A DNA stretch of 64,000 nucleotides, taken from assembly GCA_905214525.1 (NCBI GenBank), contig CAJMMN010000007.1:17164-81163 (forward strand), in the 5' to 3' direction. Below the pieces are notes generated by a model. The model did no database searches and was not told the DNA's origin. It saw nothing but the letters and a program-made list of their open reading frames with translations. The stretch is from an uncultured bacterium. GTDB lineage: Bacteria; Actinomycetota; Coriobacteriia; Coriobacteriales; Coriobacteriaceae. Shown here in pieces: positions 17,979-25,658 of this stretch (the stretch's first letter is position 1; every line of letters begins with the position of its first letter). Position numbers and translations under genes: made by a program.

Positions 17979-18937
17979 GCAATGCCCGCTCGACGAAGGC
18001 CCATACGGATCAGGCTGTCACAGACCTGCGGGAACGTCATGTCGTCGGTGTGGCGGATCTCATCCGGATACAGCGACGTATCGGTCATGCCGGGAATGGT
18101 ATTGGTCTCGAGGATAACGGGGCCGTCCTCGCTCACAATAAAGTCGCTGCGCGAGATACCCAGGCAACCGAGGGCCTTGTGAGCGGCACAGGCAAGTTCC
18201 TGAGCGCGAGCGTAATTCTCGGGTGAAATCTGCGCCGGAATGCGATGGATATCCGTAGGGTCGACATACTTCACGTCCAGATCATAGAACTCGCAGTCCT
18301 CGGGCTTACGAATCTCGACAATCGGCAGGGCGCGCACGTCATCTTCGCCGTATACGCCGACGGTGATCTCGGTACCCTCGATGCACTTCTCAACCAGCAC
18401 TTTGTCGCCGTACTCAAACGCCTTGGCGATTGCCGCGGGCAGCTCGGAGGGCTCATGGACCAGGGAAATGCCATAGCTGGAACCGTTGACGGCCGGCTTC
18501 ACAAAGCAGCGCTCGCCACAAACCTCGACGATATGATCGATATCGACTTCATCGCCCACCTCGAGCGCGAGGCCGAGGGCAATGGGAATGCCTGCCTTGG
18601 CGTACAGGAGCTTAGAGACCTCCTTGTCGGCACCGCAGGCGCTGGCAAGCACGCCCGAGGCTGTGTAGGGGATACCCAGGGTCTCCATGGCACCCTGCAT
18701 GGCACCATCCTCACCGCCGGCGCCGTGCATGGCGATAAATGCCACGTCGAAACCACCGGTCGCCATGGTTACCATAAAATCATCGGCAGCCGTGTCGAGC
18801 AGCTCCACCGAAGTGTAGCCGGCCTCCTTCAAGGCCGCCACGACGTTCTTTCCCGAATTGAGCGAAATCTCGCGCTCAGCGGAATGACCGCCCGCCAAGA
18901 CCGCTACGTGCATGTTCTCTAGGCTTTTACCCGGCAT
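17972..18937 (-). CDS. ddl: D-alanine--D-alanine ligase
   Basis: Cytoplasmic ATP-grasp enzyme making D-Ala-D-Ala for peptidoglycan. 321 residues with the family N-terminus VAVLAGGHSAEREISLNSG, AMHGAGGEDGAMQG, the ATP-grasp loop VKPAVNGSSYGISLV and the C-terminal LETNTIPGMTDTSL metal-binding motif. The serine after AMQG... is not of the VanA lactate-ligase kind, so ordinary D-Ala specificity is expected. It is divergent from rlmN across 85 bp and upstream of dinG in one operon. Confidence 0.93.
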   Translation of the reverse strand: MPGKSLENMHVAVLAGGHSAEREISLNSGKNVVAALKEAGYTSVELLDTAADDFMVTMATGGFDVAFIAMHGAGGEDGAMQGAMETLGIPYTASGVLASACGADKEVSKLLYAKAGIPIALGLALEVGDEVDIDHIVEVCGERCFVKPAVNGSSYGISLVHEPSELPAAIAKAFEYGDKVLVEKCIEGTEITVGVYGEDDVRALPIVEIRKPEDCEFYDLDVKYVDPTDIHRIPAQISPENYARAQELACAAHKALGCLGISRSDFIVSEDGPVILETNTIPGMTDTSLYPDEIRHTDDMTFPQVCDSLIRMGLRRAGIAC

Positions 18938-19022
18938 GGGCAGACTCCTCCTCTATAATTTCTGCAGCTGATACCATATTGTAGCGATACCCTCTACGTT
19001 TCCCCAAAATCGAAAGGCTTCC

Positions 19023-20075
19023 ATGAATCCCAGGACTAAATCTCAGGACATTCGCGACTTGAGCCAAAACGATATTCGCGAGCTCGTGGCCGAACTTGGC
19101 CAGCCCGCCTTCCGCGCGAAGCAGCTCATCGAATGGGTCTTTGAGAAGAACGTTTGTTCGTTTGACGATATGACCAACCTCCCCAAGGCTTTCCGTGAGC
19201 AGCTTAAAGAGGCTTTTGCCTTTGATACGCCGACTGAACTCACCAAGCAGGTTTCCAAAGATGGCTCGCGCAAGTATCTGCTCGAGTACCACGATGGCAT
19301 TTCCGTCGAGACTGTCGGCATGCCCCGTCGTAACAAGCTTTCCGTCTGCGTTTCCACCCAGGCAGGCTGCGGCATGGGCTGTGCCTTTTGCGCTACCGGT
19401 CTCAACGGCCTCAAGCGCTCTCTGACCGCTCAAGAGATCGTCGACCAGGTGCTTCATGTATCCAACGACTTTGGCGAGCGTGCCACAAGCGTTGTCTTCA
19501 TGGGCCAGGGCGAGCCGTTTGCCAACTACGACGAGGTTCTCAAGGCGCTGCGTATCCTCAACGACCCCGATGGCATCGGTATCGGCGCTCGTCACCTCAC
19601 CGTCTCTACCAGCGGCGTTATTCCCGGTATTCGCAAATTTGCCGATATCCCCGAGCAGTTCACCCTTGCCGTTTCCCTGCATTCCGCCATCCAGTCGACG
19701 CGCAATAAGCTCATGCCCGGTGTTAAGAAGTACACGCTGCTTCGCCTTCACGAGGCGCTTCAGCTCTACACCGAGAAAACTGGTCGCCGCCCGACCTATG
19801 AGTATGCCATGATCGAAGGCGTCAACGATACGAATCCCGAGATGCAGGCACTCTGCGACTTCTGCGAGGGAACGCTGTGCCACGTTAACCTGATTCAACT
19901 TAACGACATCGAGGGCAGCCCGCTCAAGCCGTCGCCGATCCATAAGGTTGAGGATCTTCAGCGTCGTCTTGAGTCCCGTGGCATCGAGACCACGATTCGT
20001 AACTCCCGTGGTAACGATATTGACGCCGCTTGCGGACAGCTGAAACAGCGCTTTAAAGTTCAGAAGAACGCATAG
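19023..20075 (+). CDS. rlmN: 23S rRNA/tRNA adenine C2-methyltransferase RlmN
   Basis: Radical-SAM enzyme methylating C2 of 23S rRNA A2503 (and some tRNAs at A37). 350 residues with the CX3CX2C cluster motif CGMGCAFC (Cys116, 120, 123), GMGEP-equivalent MGQGEPFANY, and a C-terminal NDIDAACGQL with Cys337 as the family's methyl-carrying cysteine. Start ATG 19023 directly follows an A-rich GAAAGGCTTCC region. It is a single-gene unit ended by the hairpin at 20113. Confidence 0.95.
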   Translation: MNPRTKSQDIRDLSQNDIRELVAELGQPAFRAKQLIEWVFEKNVCSFDDMTNLPKAFREQLKEAFAFDTPTELTKQVSKDGSRKYLLEYHDGISVETVGMPRRNKLSVCVSTQAGCGMGCAFCATGLNGLKRSLTAQEIVDQVLHVSNDFGERATSVVFMGQGEPFANYDEVLKALRILNDPDGIGIGARHLTVSTSGVIPGIRKFADIPEQFTLAVSLHSAIQSTRNKLMPGVKKYTLLRLHEALQLYTEKTGRRPTYEYAMIEGVNDTNPEMQALCDFCEGTLCHVNLIQLNDIEGSPLKPSPIHKVEDLQRRLESRGIETTIRNSRGNDIDAACGQLKQRFKVQKNA

Positions 20076-20093
20076 GGGAGTCGCACTCCAAAA

Positions 20094-20109
20094 CGTTTCA
20101 TGTGAAACA
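20094..20109. promoter_or_regulatory. parS-like site, downstream of rlmN
   Basis: CGTTTCATGTGAAACA matches the parS consensus TGTTTCACGTGAAACA at 14 of 16 positions and keeps the dyad GTTTCA/TGAAAC. Confidence 0.7.
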
Positions 20110-20112
20110 TCG

Positions 20113-20149
20113 AACGGCCCCGGTTGCAGGATATGCAACCGGGGCCGTT
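20113..20149 (+). terminator. Terminator of rlmN
   Basis: A 16-bp stem, AACGGCCCCGGTTGCA / TGCAACCGGGGCCGTT, with a 5-nt loop, then TCATTTATT. Confidence 0.85.
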
Positions 20150-20210
20150 TCATTTATTGACCTCAATTTTGGAGCAGCTGCCACCTTTCCCATTTTTACG
20201 GACAAAATAG

Positions 20211-20244
20211 GGGGCCCTTGTCTCATGAATCAGACAAGGGCCCC
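20211..20244 (-). terminator. Terminator of the parAB operon
   Basis: A 13-bp stem, GGGGCCCTTGTCT / AGACAAGGGCCCC. Read leftward it is followed by TATTTTGTC. It lies 30 bp beyond the last gene of the parA-parB-small gene unit. Confidence 0.8.
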
Positions 20245-20265
20245 TTAAAATATGCAGGGTAATTG

Positions 20266-20277
20266 TTAGGTACCTAA
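20266..20277. repeat. Perfect palindrome TTAGGTACCTAA, copy 1
   Basis: A 12-bp perfect palindrome overlapping the stop codon of the small gene after parB. The same word recurs at 23770-23781. Confidence 0.6.
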
Positions 20278-20528
20278 TAGCCTACATTTTCCCATTGGTT
20301 GCTAACCCAACCTTGATTAATCTTAGGATTTTTCGTTACCTGAGCAGTGCGCATGGCAACATCTTCTGTCATAACATCCATTTTCTTCTTGGACGTATCA
20401 ACGATATCTTGCGCGCCACGAAGCAAACGACCTCGAAGTTCATCGTCTGTCGCGATCTTATAGCCAGCAAAGGCACCAGCTGCGACAGTCGTCGCCAATG
20501 CAGTCGCAGTAAAAATCTTATTCCTCAT
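20274..20528 (-). CDS. Small membrane-anchored protein after parB, unknown
   Basis: 84 residues: MRNKIFTATALATTVAAGAFAGYKIA gives one N-terminal hydrophobic helix, followed by a charged, helical tail (DELRGRLLRGAQDIVDTSKKKMD). It recalls YtxH-type small envelope proteins, but this is only a resemblance. ATG 20528 is chosen because AGGAGG lies six bases before it; a start at 20546 is possible but has no site. The start lies inside the end of parB (11-bp overlap), so it is translated with the segregation genes. Confidence 0.6.
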   Translation of the reverse strand: MRNKIFTATALATTVAAGAFAGYKIATDDELRGRLLRGAQDIVDTSKKKMDVMTEDVAMRTAQVTKNPKINQGWVSNQWENVGY

Positions 20529-21423
20529 CTTGGCCTCCTTGGTCAAACTGAATCATTTCACCAAGAATACGAGAGAGCTCTTCCTCGTCTTTAAACTCAA
20601 TTTCAATCTTATTCTTTCCACGCGAGCTCTTCACACGCACGTTGGTATTAAATAGCTGGCGAAGCACACGGGCAGCCTTTTTAAAAGACTGAGGCGTTGC
20701 AGGCCTCGGCGTCTTAGGCGTCTCTCCGGCAGAAAACAACGGAGCAAGATTTTCTGTCGCTCTTACGGAAAGGCCCTCTGCAACAACCTTTTCTGCAAGT
20801 CTAATTCGAGCATCCTCATAGGGAACTGCAAGAATCGCACGTGCATGACCAGCAGTAAGTGTACCCTCAAAAATCATCTGCTGAACTACTTCGGGGAGAT
20901 CAAGAAGGCGCAACGAATTTGTAATTGCAGAGCGTGATTTGCTTACTGCCTTCGACAATGCCTCCTGGGTCATGCCGCTGGCATCGATAAGCTGTCGATA
21001 GCCCTTAGCCTCTTCGACGGGATTCAGATCAGAACGCTGAAGGTTTTCGATAAGAGCAAGAGCCAGCATCTCTTCATCATTAACATCTTTAATGATGACA
21101 GGCAGTTCCTCAAGACCAGCAAGCTTTGACGCCTGGTAACGACGCTCACCAGCGATGATCTCATAGCCGTTTCCATGCTTGCGAACCAAGAGCGGCTGCA
21201 AAACACCATGTTCTTGGATTGACTCGCTCAACTCGCGAAGTTCAGTTTCATTAAAGTGAATTCGCGGTTGATTAGGGTTGGGAACGATATCCTCAATAGG
21301 TAGTTTTGTTTCAGATGCGGCATTTGAAGCAGATGCAGCAGAACTACCGGTCTCATACTCAGCCTCTGAGACCAAAGCATTGAGTCCGCGTCCCAATCCA
21401 CCACGTTTCTTTGCACTAGGCAC
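20518..21423 (-). CDS. parB: Chromosome-partitioning CTPase ParB (Spo0J)
   Basis: Binds parS and loads onto DNA as a CTP-dependent clamp. 301 residues: N-terminal GLGRGLNALVSE (ParA-interacting tail), CTP-binding motif GERRYQASKLAGLEELP (about 115-132), helix-turn-helix for parS (EALSKAVSKSRSAITNSLRLL), and a C-terminal dimer region. Its start overlaps the parA stop by 8 bp. Exact parS copies lie just upstream of parA. Confidence 0.95.
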   Translation of the reverse strand: MPSAKKRGGLGRGLNALVSEAEYETGSSAASASNAASETKLPIEDIVPNPNQPRIHFNETELRELSESIQEHGVLQPLLVRKHGNGYEIIAGERRYQASKLAGLEELPVIIKDVNDEEMLALALIENLQRSDLNPVEEAKGYRQLIDASGMTQEALSKAVSKSRSAITNSLRLLDLPEVVQQMIFEGTLTAGHARAILAVPYEDARIRLAEKVVAEGLSVRATENLAPLFSAGETPKTPRPATPQSFKKAARVLRQLFNTNVRVKSSRGKNKIEIEFKDEEELSRILGEMIQFDQGGQDEE

Positions 21424-22216
21424 GCTTGATCACCTCTTTTGCAAGGTTCATATACGCTTTTGCACCCTTGTTTTGAGGTGCATAGGTAATTACCGGTTCT
21501 CCAAAAGACGGAGCTTCAGAGATTTTAACCGTACGGGGAATCAGCGTCTTAAACGCCTTATCACCAAAGTACGATTGAACTTCCTCAACAACCTGATTCG
21601 ATAAAGAAGTACGTGAGTCATACATGGTCATAAGCACGCCATAGGTGTCTAAGCCCTTGTTCAGACGCGATTTGACCATCTTCATTGACTCAAGCAGCTT
21701 CGTAACGCCCTCGAGTGCGTAGTACTCACACTGGATTGGAATCAAAACGCTGTCTGCTGCGGTCAAGGCATTGATAGTAAGCAGGCCGAGCGAAGGAGGA
21801 CAGTCAATGAAAATAAAATCGAACTCGTCCTGAATCGGCTCAAGCAAATCTTTGAGGCGTGTTTCACGAGCAATTGCGCTTACGAGCTCAATTTCGGCAC
21901 CTGCTAGCTGAATCGTAGCTGGAATTACGAATACCTTTTTGCAATTTGTATCAAGAACAAGCGATTCTGCCGGCACATCATTCAACAATGCATCATAGAT
22001 GCAGTGATCAAGGTCTTCTTTTTCAATTCCAAATCCACTGGTGCTGTTTCCCTGCGGATCAAAATCGACAATCAGTGTCTTACGACCCTGCTCACCCAGT
22101 GCTGCTGCAAGGTTCACAGCCGTCGTTGACTTACCGACGCCGCCTTTTTGATTGATGATTGCAATGATACGCGTGTCTTTTGCGCTCTTAGAACGCTTAA
22201 CGTCGCGAAATCCCAC
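21416..22216 (-). CDS. parA: Chromosome-partitioning ATPase ParA (Soj)
   Basis: Deviant Walker-type ATPase acting with ParB in origin segregation. 266 residues: signature Walker A QKGGVGKSTTAVNLAAAL (about 22-40), VDFDPQGNSTSGFG and IDCPPSLGLLTINAL. GTG start at 22216 with AGGAGG seven bases upstream. First gene of the leftward parA-parB unit. Confidence 0.95.
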   Translation of the reverse strand: MGFRDVKRSKSAKDTRIIAIINQKGGVGKSTTAVNLAAALGEQGRKTLIVDFDPQGNSTSGFGIEKEDLDHCIYDALLNDVPAESLVLDTNCKKVFVIPATIQLAGAEIELVSAIARETRLKDLLEPIQDEFDFIFIDCPPSLGLLTINALTAADSVLIPIQCEYYALEGVTKLLESMKMVKSRLNKGLDTYGVLMTMYDSRTSLSNQVVEEVQSYFGDKAFKTLIPRTVKISEAPSFGEPVITYAPQNKGAKAYMNLAKEVIKRA

Positions 22217-22255
22217 GGTCCCTCCTGGTGTGTATTAAAGCTGTCAAACGGAGGA

Positions 22256-22271
22256 TGTTTCACGTGAAACA
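22256..22271. promoter_or_regulatory. parS site 1
   Basis: Exact TGTTTCACGTGAAACA. It lies 40 bp upstream of the parA start. Confidence 0.95.
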
Positions 22272-22294
22272 TTCCGATTCGATATCAACCGCCA

Positions 22295-22310
22295 TGTTTC
22301 ACGTGAAACA
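22295..22310. promoter_or_regulatory. parS site 2
   Basis: Exact TGTTTCACGTGAAACA, 39 bp from the first copy. Confidence 0.95.
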
Positions 22311-22333
22311 CTGCAAGTTATTAGTATCCATTA

Positions 22334-22349
22334 TGTTTCACGTGAAACA
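22334..22349. promoter_or_regulatory. parS site 3
   Basis: Exact TGTTTCACGTGAAACA, again 39 bp from the previous copy and abutting the rsmG stop codon. The regular 39-bp phasing of three copies is notable. Confidence 0.95.
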
Positions 22350-22350
22350 T

Positions 22351-23088
22351 CTAGGCAAGCGGATTCTTCTTTGCCATGCCATTTGCACGAGGCAATGAAA
22401 CGGATGCCGGATGACTCTTTTTAAGAACAATGAACTCCCTGTGGCCCAAGCCCTCAGGCAAATCGATTGCGTCATTCAGAAGCAAAGTGAAGCCGCAAAT
22501 CTTAGCTGCTGACATGCCGGAAGCAAGCTCCTCATCCGAAGGATTACCCTTGGTGATAACAAATAGCCCTCCGTCTTTGAGGAACGGAGCAGCATACTCA
22601 ACAAGAATCGGTAGAGGGGCAAGTGCGCGGGCGGTTACGACAGAAAACTGCTTCTTATGGCTTCGAGCATATTCTTCAAGGCGATCATGAACCGCATGAG
22701 CATGTTTCAATCCAAGAACATCAACAAAAGAATTGACAGCATCAACCTTCTTACCAACAGAGTCAATATAAGTAGCTTTACGATGCGTGGTTATGGTTAA
22801 CGGAATACCAGGGAAGCCCGCACCTGTTCCCATATCGAGCAAAGCTCCCTCAGGAGCCTTATTGATATAGGGGAGCAAAACAAGTGAGTCGAGGATATGA
22901 AGTACCACAGCATCTTCTATGTTAAGAATACGGGTGAGATTGGTTGTCTTATTTGTTTCCAGAACCAAATCCAAATGTTGAATACATTTCCTCAGCTCAG
23001 TATCAGTTAAGCTCAAGGAATACTCTTTGCAATAGGAAGTTAGACGACTCAACATCTCGTCAGCCTGCTGATCAGTAAGTACTAACAA
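22351..23088 (-). CDS. rsmG: 16S rRNA G527 N7-methyltransferase RsmG
   Basis: Methylates G527 of 16S rRNA. Class I SAM fold: LLDMGTGAGFPGIPLTI binding loop, then YIDSVGKKVDAVNSFVDVLGL and VTARALAPLPILVEYAAPFL. I place the start at TTG 23088, where AAGGAG sits six bases upstream, giving about 245 residues. The longer frame to 23136 would begin in the T-run of the preceding terminator, and the ATG at 23055 has a poor site. Confidence in the family is high; in the start, moderate. Confidence 0.9.
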   Translation of the reverse strand: MLVLTDQQADEMLSRLTSYCKEYSLSLTDTELRKCIQHLDLVLETNKTTNLTRILNIEDAVVLHILDSLVLLPYINKAPEGALLDMGTGAGFPGIPLTITTHRKATYIDSVGKKVDAVNSFVDVLGLKHAHAVHDRLEEYARSHKKQFSVVTARALAPLPILVEYAAPFLKDGGLFVITKGNPSDEELASGMSAAKICGFTLLLNDAIDLPEGLGHREFIVLKKSHPASVSLPRANGMAKKNPLA

Positions 23089-23139
23089 CGAAAGCTCCTT
23101 TCTGACAAAAATCAGTGTATCGAGAACTTTTGACAAAAA

Positions 23140-23166
23140 AAGGGGACGTGGAAACCACGTCCCCTT
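23140..23166 (-). terminator. Terminator after jag
   Basis: A 12-bp stem, AAGGGGACGTGG / CCACGTCCCCTT, with a 3-nt loop. Read leftward it is followed by seven Ts. It ends the rpmH-to-jag unit and lies just before rsmG. Confidence 0.9.
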
Positions 23167-23184
23167 AGCATAAGCTCGAGTAGA

Positions 23185-23754
23185 TTATCGAGCAACAATC
23201 ACCACATGGCGATCGGGGTCAGAACCCTCAGAATGAGTATCGACGGCGTCATTGCCACGAAGTGCAATGTGAACCAGTCGGCGCTCGTAGGCATTCATGG
23301 GCGGAAGCGAAACACTCTTATGAGTGCGGATGGCACGCTCGGCAGCAGACTGAGCCATGGAGGCAACCTTGTCCTGACGGCGGCTCTTGTATCCCTCGAC
23401 GTCCACTACAACCGGATACCTAAAGCCGAGCTTGCGGCTCACCAGCAATGAGAACATAACCTGAAGGGCATCAAGGGTGCGACCATGACGGCCAATGAGA
23501 ACAGCAAGGTCGGGAGCCGCTACATCCAGAATCAGCTCACCCTCGTCGCCCTCATACTCATCGATAGGAGAGTTGGCGGCATCGAAGTGCGAAAGGATGG
23601 AACGCAGGATGGAAATCGCGACATCGGCAATGGTGTCGAGCTCCTCGTCGGTCAGCTCTTCACCAGCCTTGTAGCGCTGTGCAATCTCGGGATAATCGCC
23701 CGCGACCTGCGGGGCAACCTCCTCAAGCATATCCTCGATGATCTCTTCAGACAT
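23185..23754 (-). CDS. jag: RNA-binding protein Jag/KhpB (KH + R3H)
   Basis: RNA-binding regulator linked to cell-envelope growth and sporulation-type membrane insertion loci. 189 residues: acidic N-terminus, KH domain with GRHGRTLDALQVMFS (about 88-103), and C-terminal R3H domain (MNAYERRLVHIAL ... SEGSDPDRHVVIVAR). The Jag-N domain found in Firmicutes is absent. ATG 23754 has GGAG seven bases upstream; the frame extends 12 bases further to a TTG. Cotranscribed after yidC. Confidence 0.93.
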   Translation of the reverse strand: MSEEIIEDMLEEVAPQVAGDYPEIAQRYKAGEELTDEELDTIADVAISILRSILSHFDAANSPIDEYEGDEGELILDVAAPDLAVLIGRHGRTLDALQVMFSLLVSRKLGFRYPVVVDVEGYKSRRQDKVASMAQSAAERAIRTHKSVSLPPMNAYERRLVHIALRGNDAVDTHSEGSDPDRHVVIVAR

Positions 23755-23769
23755 AACGTACTCCAAAAG

Positions 23770-23781
23770 TTAGGTACCTAA
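23770..23781. repeat. Perfect palindrome TTAGGTACCTAA, copy 2
   Basis: Identical to the palindrome at 20266, sharing GTTAGGTACCTAA. It lies in the short yidC-jag gap, 16 bp before the jag start. Confidence 0.6.
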
Positions 23782-23798
23782 ATAAGATTGATATCCCA

Positions 23799-24569
23799 CT
23801 ACTTCTTCTTGTGCGGGCGCGGCTTCTTCTCGCGACGAGTGACCTCAACCTGCAGCGGCGCGTTCTTAAGGCGCTCCTCCTCATCGGCCTTCGCCTTGTC
23901 GATGACCTTCTGCGTCACAAAAATCTGCTGGATAACCTGCCAAGCAGACGAGACGTCGTAGTACAGCAGAACACCAACGGGAAGGCTCCAGCCCATCCAA
24001 AGCATCATGACCGTCATGACAACGGCCATCATACGCATGCTCTGAGCCTGCTGGCCGGTCTGGTTGCGCGACATATAGAGCTGCGGAATCAGGGTCAGGA
24101 CAGCGAACAGGATCAGGCAGACCAGCGCAGGCAGCGCGACCATAAAGCCATCGGCAAAGGAGGCACTCGGCGTGGTGGTCAGGTCGGGTAGAATATTAAA
24201 GAACGAGAACGTGCCGTCGTTAAAGTAGTCCGGCAGGTTACGCAGCAGCGTAAATAGGGCGAACAGGACAGGCATCTGAATCAACAGCGGCAGACAACCA
24301 GCCATCGGGTTGAACTTGTTCTCGCTGTAGAACTTCTGCATCTCCTCGGCCTGACGCTGGGGATCGTCGGCATAGCGCTCCTGGATCTCGAGCATCTTGG
24401 GCTGCAGCACCTGCATGCGAGCCGTCGACTTGGTCGACTTGAGCATAAGCGGCGTCAGCAGCAGACGGATGATGACCACCAGGATGATGATGGACAGGCC
24501 CCAGTCGACCGCAAAGGTCTGGATGAGCTTGAGCAGCTCGAAAAGGATGTTAACGATCCAATCCCACAT
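23799..24569 (-). CDS. yidC: Membrane protein insertase YidC/Oxa1
   Basis: Inserts proteins into the cytoplasmic membrane, with or without Sec. 256 residues with the YidC core: IIILVVIIRLLLTPLMLK (containing the groove Arg), the cytoplasmic helical hairpin QPKMLEIQERYADDPQRQAEEMQKFYSEN, and about four further membrane helices. The C-terminus is very basic (RREKKPRPHKKK), as in ribosome-binding YidC forms. No large periplasmic domain, so the Gram-positive type. Lies 29 bp after yidD. Confidence 0.95.
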   Translation of the reverse strand: MWDWIVNILFELLKLIQTFAVDWGLSIIILVVIIRLLLTPLMLKSTKSTARMQVLQPKMLEIQERYADDPQRQAEEMQKFYSENKFNPMAGCLPLLIQMPVLFALFTLLRNLPDYFNDGTFSFFNILPDLTTTPSASFADGFMVALPALVCLILFAVLTLIPQLYMSRNQTGQQAQSMRMMAVVMTVMMLWMGWSLPVGVLLYYDVSSAWQVIQQIFVTQKVIDKAKADEEERLKNAPLQVEVTRREKKPRPHKKK

Positions 24570-24598
24570 GTAAGTTTTCCTCCGATAGCGAGTGCCCG

Positions 24599-24823
24599 CT
24601 AGGGCACAGGGTCATAACCGCCGACGTGCAGGGGATTGCAGCGAGCGATGCGCCTCACGGCAAGCCAGCAGCCTCTCAAAACACCGTACTTCTCAATCGC
24701 CTGGATGGCGTATTGCGAGCACGTTGGGTAATAAATGCAGGCGTCAGGCAATAAGGGCGAAATAACCTGTTGATATATGCGAATAGGAGCGATGGCAACA
24801 CGTCGCAAAACGTGATTGCTCAT
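24599..24823 (-). CDS. yidD: Membrane protein insertion efficiency factor YidD
   Basis: 74-residue YidD with the invariant core YQQVISPLLPDACIYYPTCSQYA and a C-terminal CNPLHVGGYDPVP. It aids YidC-dependent insertion. Starts within the rnpA stop (4-bp overlap). Confidence 0.95.
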   Translation of the reverse strand: MSNHVLRRVAIAPIRIYQQVISPLLPDACIYYPTCSQYAIQAIEKYGVLRGCWLAVRRIARCNPLHVGGYDPVP

Positions 24824-25158
24824 CGCTCCTCCCCGGCAACGCCGGCGCGTTTCATAAGCGAACGCAATGCCTTGTCCATCTCCTGCGGCGAGGAATCCCT
24901 CGTCTTGGGAGTTGCGAACAAGATGATGTCATAACCCGCAACGGGAAATCCGCAGCTGCGGGCGGCCTCGCGCATCACACGCTTAGAACGGTTGCGCACG
25001 ACAGCACAACCGAGCCGTTTAGCACCAACGAAGGCGACCCTTCCGGAGTCGCCTTCGCCAACCGATTCACATATGGTCATTCGAATCAGAGGGTGATTGA
25101 AACGACGCCCCTGACTGAACACATGCTCGAAATCTTGCCGAGACTTAATAGTCTTCAT
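24820..25158 (-). CDS. rnpA: Ribonuclease P protein component
   Basis: Protein subunit of RNase P for tRNA 5' maturation. 112 residues with GRRFNHPLIRM, the RNR motif segment AVVRNRSKRVMREA (about 54-67) and ARSCGFPVAGYDIILFA. Lies 20 bp after rpmH, the standard order. Confidence 0.95.
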   Translation of the reverse strand: MKTIKSRQDFEHVFSQGRRFNHPLIRMTICESVGEGDSGRVAFVGAKRLGCAVVRNRSKRVMREAARSCGFPVAGYDIILFATPKTRDSSPQEMDKALRSLMKRAGVAGEER

Positions 25159-25178
25159 GCGAGATGTGTGTATCGCTG

Positions 25179-25313
25179 CTAGACAGTGAGACGCTTGCGG
25201 CCCTTGGCGCGGCGACGGGCGAGCACGGCACGACCACCCTTGGTGGCCATACGGGCACGGAAGCCATGGGTCTTGGCACGCTTACGCTTATTAGGCTGAT
25301 ACGTACGCTTCAT
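25179..25313 (-). CDS. rpmH: 50S ribosomal protein L34
   Basis: 44-residue L34: MKRTYQPNKRKRAKTHGFRA ending GRAVLARRRAKGRKRLTV. Start ATG 25313 is set by the family N-terminus and the AGGAGGAACTTAAG site; the frame extends upstream without homology. First gene of the leftward rpmH-rnpA-yidD-yidC-jag unit. Confidence 0.97.
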   Translation of the reverse strand: MKRTYQPNKRKRAKTHGFRARMATKGGRAVLARRRAKGRKRLTV

Positions 25314-25385
25314 CTTAAGTTCCTCCTGCTGCATTTCGAGTGTCCGCGGGAGCGCGGACGCAGATATAGACACGTGAGCTTGAAG

Positions 25386-25415
25386 ATTGTAGGGAAATCA
25401 ATGTTCAAATGTCAA
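25386..25415 (-). promoter_or_regulatory. Promoter of the rpmH operon
   Basis: Leftward -35 TTGACA (plus-strand 25410-25415) and -10 TACAAT (25386-25391), with an 18-nt spacer, 73 bp upstream of rpmH. Confidence 0.85.
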
Positions 25416-25486
25416 GAAATCAAAGGTAAAAGGTTGCGTAGTTCACACGGTTCCCCCATAAGCTCAACCGAATTTTGCGGTGCATA

Positions 25487-25600
25487 ACAACTTTTCACGA
25501 TATTTCATCGAGTTTTCAACAGGTCATGTTGGCAATGTTGAGAACTTTTCGCCCGTTTTCCAAGGTTTTCAACAGGTTTTGAAAAGTTGTCGAAAGATGA
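25487..25600. promoter_or_regulatory. Upstream cluster of candidate DnaA boxes
   Basis: TTTTCAACA occurs at 25513-25521 and 25566-25574, with an inverted near-copy, TGTTGAGAA, at 25537-25545 and related words (ACTTTTCACG near 25491, TTTGAAAAG near 25578). They resemble the DnaA box TTATCCACA with altered bases. Together with the dnaA-dnaN gap this may form a bipartite origin. The rest of the 25416-25658 gap contains no gene. Confidence 0.55.
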
Positions 25601-25658
25601 GAAACATTGCACGGTGAGCTACTATTTATTCGAAACCTTTTGAACGATTGCGAGCGGC

